A stretch of DNA of 64,000 nucleotides, taken from positions 310,001-374,000 of the forward strand of contig NZ_CP069302.1 in assembly GCF_016839145.1 (NCBI RefSeq). The letters run 5' to 3'. The position numbers were made by a program, and so were the translations under genes. Of the stretch, positions 61,126 to 64,000 are shown one piece after another; positions within the stretch are counted from its first letter, which is position 1; each line of letters starts with the position of its first letter. The stretch is from Shinella sp. PSBB067 (lineage in GTDB: Bacteria; Pseudomonadota; Alphaproteobacteria; Rhizobiales; Rhizobiaceae). The notes under the pieces are model-generated. The model was not told the origin of the DNA, did no database searches, and saw nothing but the letters and a program-made list of their open reading frames with translations.

Positions 61126-61833
61126 ATGACCTATGAACTCTATTACTGGACGGGCATTCAGGGCCGGGGCGAATATATCCGCCTCGCGCTCGAAGCGGCC
61201 GGCGCGCCCTATCGCGACGTGGCGCGGGAGGACGGCGATCACGTCATCGCGGATGCCGGCAGGAAGATTGCAACGCCCTCTTTTGCCCCGCCCTTCCTGA
61301 AGGACGGCCCGCTGGTCGTGGGCCAGGTCGCGGCGATCCTTCTTCATCTCGGCGACAGGCTCGACCTGGCGCCGAAGGACGAGCGTCTCCGTCTCTGGAC
61401 GCACCAGATCCAGCTTACCATCGCCGATTTCGTCCTGGAGGGGCACGACGTGCACCATCCGCTTGGCGCGGGACGCTATTACGAGGAGCAGAAGCCGGAA
61501 TCGCTTCGGCGGGCGGAGGAGTTCCGCGAAGAACGCGTTCCCAAGTTCCTCGACTGGTTCGAGACCGTTCTCGAACGAAACCCCGAGGGCCCGGCGCATC
61601 TGGTCGGCGATCGCCTCAGCTATGCGGATCTCTCTCTCTTCCAGGCGATGAGCGGCCTCGCCTACGCATTCCCCAACCTCATGAAGCGGCTGGGGCCAAA
61701 GTACGGGAAGGTCGAGGCGCTCTGCAGGATGGTCGCGGAACTGCCGCGAATCGCGGCCTACCTTTCAAGCGAACGGCGGCTGCCGCCGAACGAGAGCGAC
61801 CTGTTCCGCCACTATCCCGAACTGGATCCCTGA
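61126..61833 (+). CDS. Glutathione S-transferase family protein
   Basis: A 235-residue two-domain GST: thioredoxin-like N-terminal part TYELYYWTGIQGRGEYIRLALEAAGAPYRDV with the binding motif VGQVAAILLHLGDRL, and an all-helical C-terminal part (residues ~90-215; LRRAEEFREERVPKFLDWFETVLE, HLVGDRLSYADLSLFQAMSGLAYAF). The Tyr near residue 6 could be the thiol-activating residue. The ATG at 61126 is set by the family start. Substrate unknown; a general detoxification role is usual. Confidence 0.87.
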   Translation: MTYELYYWTGIQGRGEYIRLALEAAGAPYRDVAREDGDHVIADAGRKIATPSFAPPFLKDGPLVVGQVAAILLHLGDRLDLAPKDERLRLWTHQIQLTIADFVLEGHDVHHPLGAGRYYEEQKPESLRRAEEFREERVPKFLDWFETVLERNPEGPAHLVGDRLSYADLSLFQAMSGLAYAFPNLMKRLGPKYGKVEALCRMVAELPRIAAYLSSERRLPPNESDLFRHYPELDP

Positions 61834-61845
61834 ACCGGCAGCGGG

Positions 61846-62310
61846 TCAGCCGACCCGCTTTTCCAGTTCTTCTTCCTCGATCATCGCGGCAGCGCCCGGC
61901 ACGGCGACGAACTGTTCCAGCGTCATCGTGTCGAGGATCGCGGCGATGGCGTCGCGCACGTCGGTCATGGCGCGGCGCACCTGACAGGCTTCCGGATCGG
62001 CGCAGTCCTCGCAGGCCTCGTAGGCCGTGCGGCTTGCGCAACGGATCGGCGCCAGCGGACCGTCGAGCACGCGGATGGCGTGGCCGATGCGGATGTCCGA
62101 GGCGGCATGGGACAGCGAATAACCGCCGCCCGGCCCCTTCTTCGAACGCAGCATGCCGGCATTGCGCAGTTCGAGAAGGATCGTGTCGAGGAACTTCTTC
62201 GGGATGTTGTTGCGCAACGCGATCTCGCTGACGAAAGCCGTTTCGCCCGGCGCCAGCCGCGCGAGGTCCACGAGGGCCTTCAATCCGTATTTTCCCTTTT
62301 TCGTCAGCAT
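61846..62310 (-). CDS. Rrf2-family regulator with four cysteines
   Basis: A 154-residue regulator. The N-terminal wHTH reads MLTKKGKYGLKALVDLARL and AFVSEIALRNNIPKKFLDTILLELRNAGMLRSKKGPGGGYSLS. A helix then leads to C91, C100, C103 and C109 (CxxxxxxxxCxxC, then a further Cys after five residues), able to hold an iron-sulfur cluster as in IscR, NsrR or RirA. Divergent from a taurine/sulfonate transporter operon, it may control sulfur or NO-linked genes. Which of these cannot be settled by sequence alone. Confidence 0.85.
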   Translation of the reverse strand: MLTKKGKYGLKALVDLARLAPGETAFVSEIALRNNIPKKFLDTILLELRNAGMLRSKKGPGGGYSLSHAASDIRIGHAIRVLDGPLAPIRCASRTAYEACEDCADPEACQVRRAMTDVRDAIAAILDTMTLEQFVAVPGAAAMIEEEELEKRVG

Positions 62311-62788
62311 TTCGGCCTGCTTTCCAACAGCATATGCGGCAGTATGGACGCTCCCATGCGTCCGGCGGTTTCATCCATCGTCTTCGGGAAGATCGACCGT
62401 GTCACCCTTTCGAGGTGATTCCGGCTCATTCTAGGCACCGAAGTGCGAAAAACATATAAAAATGGTATAATTTATTTGGCTGTGGCGCCGCAAGGAAATA
62501 AGCCCTCGCGTCAACCGCTTAGGCGGTTTTGGCGCCAAACGTGCCCAAATGGCATCATTTCCCGCCCTGATTGCCCCAGATCCAGCGTGAATAGAGAAAA
62601 ATCGGCTTCGAAACGGGCCGATGCGACCGCCGATTCCTTCCGTTTCGGCCTTTCTACGGAAAACGCAAAACCAATCGCGCGAGAGCCGCAAAATTGAGGC
62701 GAAAATTTCTCTACTAAATTTATCGATTAAATAATCTTGGGAAACCGGCCCGCGACATCCCGGGCGACGGAAACTTGAGGAGAGGACC
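62311..62788. other. 478-bp AT-richer intergenic region between the Rrf2 gene and tauA
   Basis: No protein gene is supported. A TATAAT box (62466-62471) lies upstream of a small hairpin AACCGC-TTAG-GCGGTT (62513-62528) followed by TT (TTTT in all at 62527-62530), with GGCGCC repeated on both sides. Another near-palindrome GATTA-AA-TAATC lies about 60 bp before tauA. The region must hold divergent promoters and could encode a short RNA. Confidence 0.45.
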
Positions 62789-63793
62789 ATGCCCATCACC
62801 CGCAGAGCCCTGCTTGCCGCGACCGCCGCCCTTGCCATGGCGGCCTCGTTCGGCGCAGCCCATGCCGAGGACGTGACGCTCAACATCGGCTACCAGCCGA
62901 TCGTCGAGCCGTCGCGCGTCCCGCAGGCCGACGGCACCTATGAGAAGGTGACCGGCGCCAGGATCAACTGGCAGAAATTCGACGGCGGCGCGGATGTGAT
63001 CGCCGCCATCGCCTCCGGCTCGCTCGACATCGGCTATGTCGGCTCCTCGCCGCTTGCGGCCGCCGCCAGCCGCGAGCTGCCGATCGAGACGATCTTCGTC
63101 GTCGGCCTCATCAGCGAGGCGGAAGCGCTTGCGGTGAAATCCATCGAGAAGCCGGAAGACCTTGCCGGCAAGAAGATCGCGACGCCCTTCGTCTCGACCG
63201 CGCATTACAGCCTGCTGACGGCGCTGAAGCACTGGAACGTCGATCCCAAGTCCGTCGAGATCCTCAACCTGCGTCCGCCCGAAATCGCGGCCGCCTGGGA
63301 ACGCGGCGACATCGACGGCGCCTATGTCTGGGATCCGGTGCTTGCCGAGCTGAAGAAGAGCGGCAAGGTCCTGGCGACATCCGCAGATGTCGCGGACTGG
63401 GGCGGCCCCACCTTCGACGCCTGGATCGTCAGCCGGAAATTCGCCGAGGACCATCCGGATGTCGTGGCGAAATTCGTCCGGGTCACCGGCGATGCGACGG
63501 CCGCCTATCGCGCCAATCCCGATGCCTGGAACGCCACCTCGCCGGAGGCCGAAAAGATCGCGCGCCTCACCGGCGCCAAGCAGGACGAGGTCCCGGCGCT
63601 CCTCAAGGGCTATATCTTCCCGACGCTCGAGGAGCAGGCCGGCGAGGCGCTGCTCGGCGGCGGCACGGTGAAGGCGGTTGCCGATACCTCGGCCTTCCTG
63701 CTGGAGCAGGGCAAGATCCCGGCGGCCCTTTCGGACTATTCGCCCTACGTCTCCACCCGCTGGGTGACGGACGCGACGAAGCTCGCCTACTGA
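62789..63793 (+). CDS. tauA: Taurine/sulfonate ABC transporter binding protein
   Basis: A 334-residue periplasmic protein. Signal peptide residues 1-26 (RRALLAATAALAMAASFGAAHA) carries an Arg pair that could suggest Tat export, but it fits Sec too. The mature chain has TLNIGYQPIVEPSRVPQADGTYEK, WQKFDGGADVIAAIASGSLDIGYVGSSPLAAAAS and WVIVSR-type segments, ending VSTRWVTDATKLAY. This matches TauA/SsuA, which bind taurine or alkanesulfonates for sulfur supply. A TauB-like gene begins 91 bp later. GAGGAGAGG precedes the start. Confidence 0.9.
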   Translation: MPITRRALLAATAALAMAASFGAAHAEDVTLNIGYQPIVEPSRVPQADGTYEKVTGARINWQKFDGGADVIAAIASGSLDIGYVGSSPLAAAASRELPIETIFVVGLISEAEALAVKSIEKPEDLAGKKIATPFVSTAHYSLLTALKHWNVDPKSVEILNLRPPEIAAAWERGDIDGAYVWDPVLAELKKSGKVLATSADVADWGGPTFDAWIVSRKFAEDHPDVVAKFVRVTGDATAAYRANPDAWNATSPEAEKIARLTGAKQDEVPALLKGYIFPTLEEQAGEALLGGGTVKAVADTSAFLLEQGKIPAALSDYSPYVSTRWVTDATKLAY

Positions 63794-63816
63794 AGGCGAC
63801 GATCCTGCGGCGGAGG

Positions 63817-63848
63817 TGGCCCGGTTGCGCGCAAGCGCCGCCGGGCCA
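63817..63848 (+). terminator. Intercistronic hairpin between tauA and the ATPase gene
   Basis: TGGCCCGG (63817-63824) pairs with CCGGGCCA (63841-63848), and the loop contains the palindrome TTGCGCGCAA (63825-63834). It probably lowers ATPase expression relative to the binding protein, as is common in ABC operons. Confidence 0.55.
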
Positions 63849-63884
63849 TCGCCGGACGATACGGCACCAGCTCCCGGAGGCCCC

Positions 63885-64000
63885 ATGAGCATCCTGACAT
63901 TCCGCAACATCGCGTTGCGCTATCCGCCGAGGGCGGGCCGCAACGGCGCGGATGAGAAGCTCGTCCTCGACGGCATCAACCTGCAGGTCGCGTCGGATGA
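63885..64000 (+). CDS. tauB: Taurine/sulfonate ABC transporter ATP-binding protein, N-terminal part
   Basis: Only the first 38 residues are in the window: MSILTFRNIALRYPPRAGRN, then GADEKLVLDGINLQVAS. This is the usual opening of TauB/SsuB ATPases before the Walker A motif. The ATG at 63885 has CGGAGG a few bases upstream. It follows tauA, so the full operon (probably tauABC) continues past the end of the window. Confidence 0.8.
   Translation, partial: MSILTFRNIALRYPPRAGRNGADEKLVLDGINLQVASD

Noticed and set aside
59641..61599. 652-residue open frame on the minus strand
   Set aside because: Antisense to pncB; no ribosome site or recognisable domain.
1..64000. tRNA, rRNA, CRISPR arrays, prophage or origin
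   Set aside because: No cloverleaf, rRNA block, regularly spaced repeats, phage structural gene or iteron cluster was seen on either strand.

Overview
The window is GC-rich, gene-dense chromosomal or megaplasmid DNA from an alphaproteobacterium. It is most likely from the Rhizobiaceae (Rhizobium, Ensifer, Shinella or Agrobacterium type). The evidence is the complete Brucella/Rhizobium-style erythritol operon, the nirKV / norEFCBQD / nnrR / nnrS denitrification island, Frc/Rbs-type sugar ABC transporters and the codon style. No rRNA, tRNA, CRISPR array, prophage or replication origin was seen. One insertion sequence (IS30 family) is present.

Layout. (1) 1-708: 3' end of an FMN-dependent L-lactate dehydrogenase, then a decayed ParDE-like toxin-antitoxin pair (756-1230). 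(2) 1234-6155, minus strand: a polyamine catabolism operon (class III aminotransferase, glutamine-synthetase-like ligase, acetylpolyamine deacetylase) preceded by an AraC regulator and a large palindrome. (3) 6343-8555: an orphan winged-helix protein and an AGE-family sugar epimerase. (4) 8820-20250: the erythritol locus. eryA-B-C-D-H-I run on the minus strand and a DUF2291 gene plus eryE-F-G run divergently, separated by 757 bp of promoter DNA. (5) 20369-26295: a second polyol module (DeoR regulator, FGGY kinase, FAD glycerol-phosphate-type dehydrogenase, DhaKL kinase). (6) 26360-33558: a uronate (pectin or alginate-type sugar acid) operon with GntR regulator, aldehyde dehydrogenase, FrcBCA-like transporter and kduI-kduD-kdgF. 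(7) 33826-43879: mixed genes, namely stress-type proteins, DUF72, a hybrid histidine kinase, an ABC exporter, DUF2200, and a three-gene cluster of N-formylglutamate amidohydrolase-like, QEGLA/DUF1704 metallopeptidase and ATP-grasp ligase. (8) 43919-45055: the IS30 element. (9) 45071-59672: the denitrification island. (10) 59764-64000: pncB, a GST, an Rrf2 regulator and the start of a taurine/sulfonate transporter operon.

How it works together. EryEFG should import erythritol. EryA phosphorylates it, EryB oxidises it, and EryC, EryH and EryI isomerise the product to erythrose 4-phosphate, under EryD control. The second polyol module can supply further tetrulose or triose phosphates to the same isomerases. 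In the denitrification island NnrR, a Crp/Fnr protein without cysteines, probably acts on TTGnn-N4-nnCAA boxes that I found in all four divergent or leader regions (nirK/nnrS, hemN/DUF2249, norC, norE/small ORF). This links nitrite reduction, NO reduction, anaerobic haem synthesis and an uncharacterised DUF2249/DUF59/membrane-protein operon into one regulon.

Most novel-looking points: the metallopeptidase / ATP-grasp / amidohydrolase triad at 40137-43879, the NnrR-boxed DUF2249 operon and its cysteine-tailed first protein, the NnrR-boxed 51-residue membrane protein, and the DUF2291 gene leading the erythritol transporter operon. All function statements rest on reading the translations; no database search was run.
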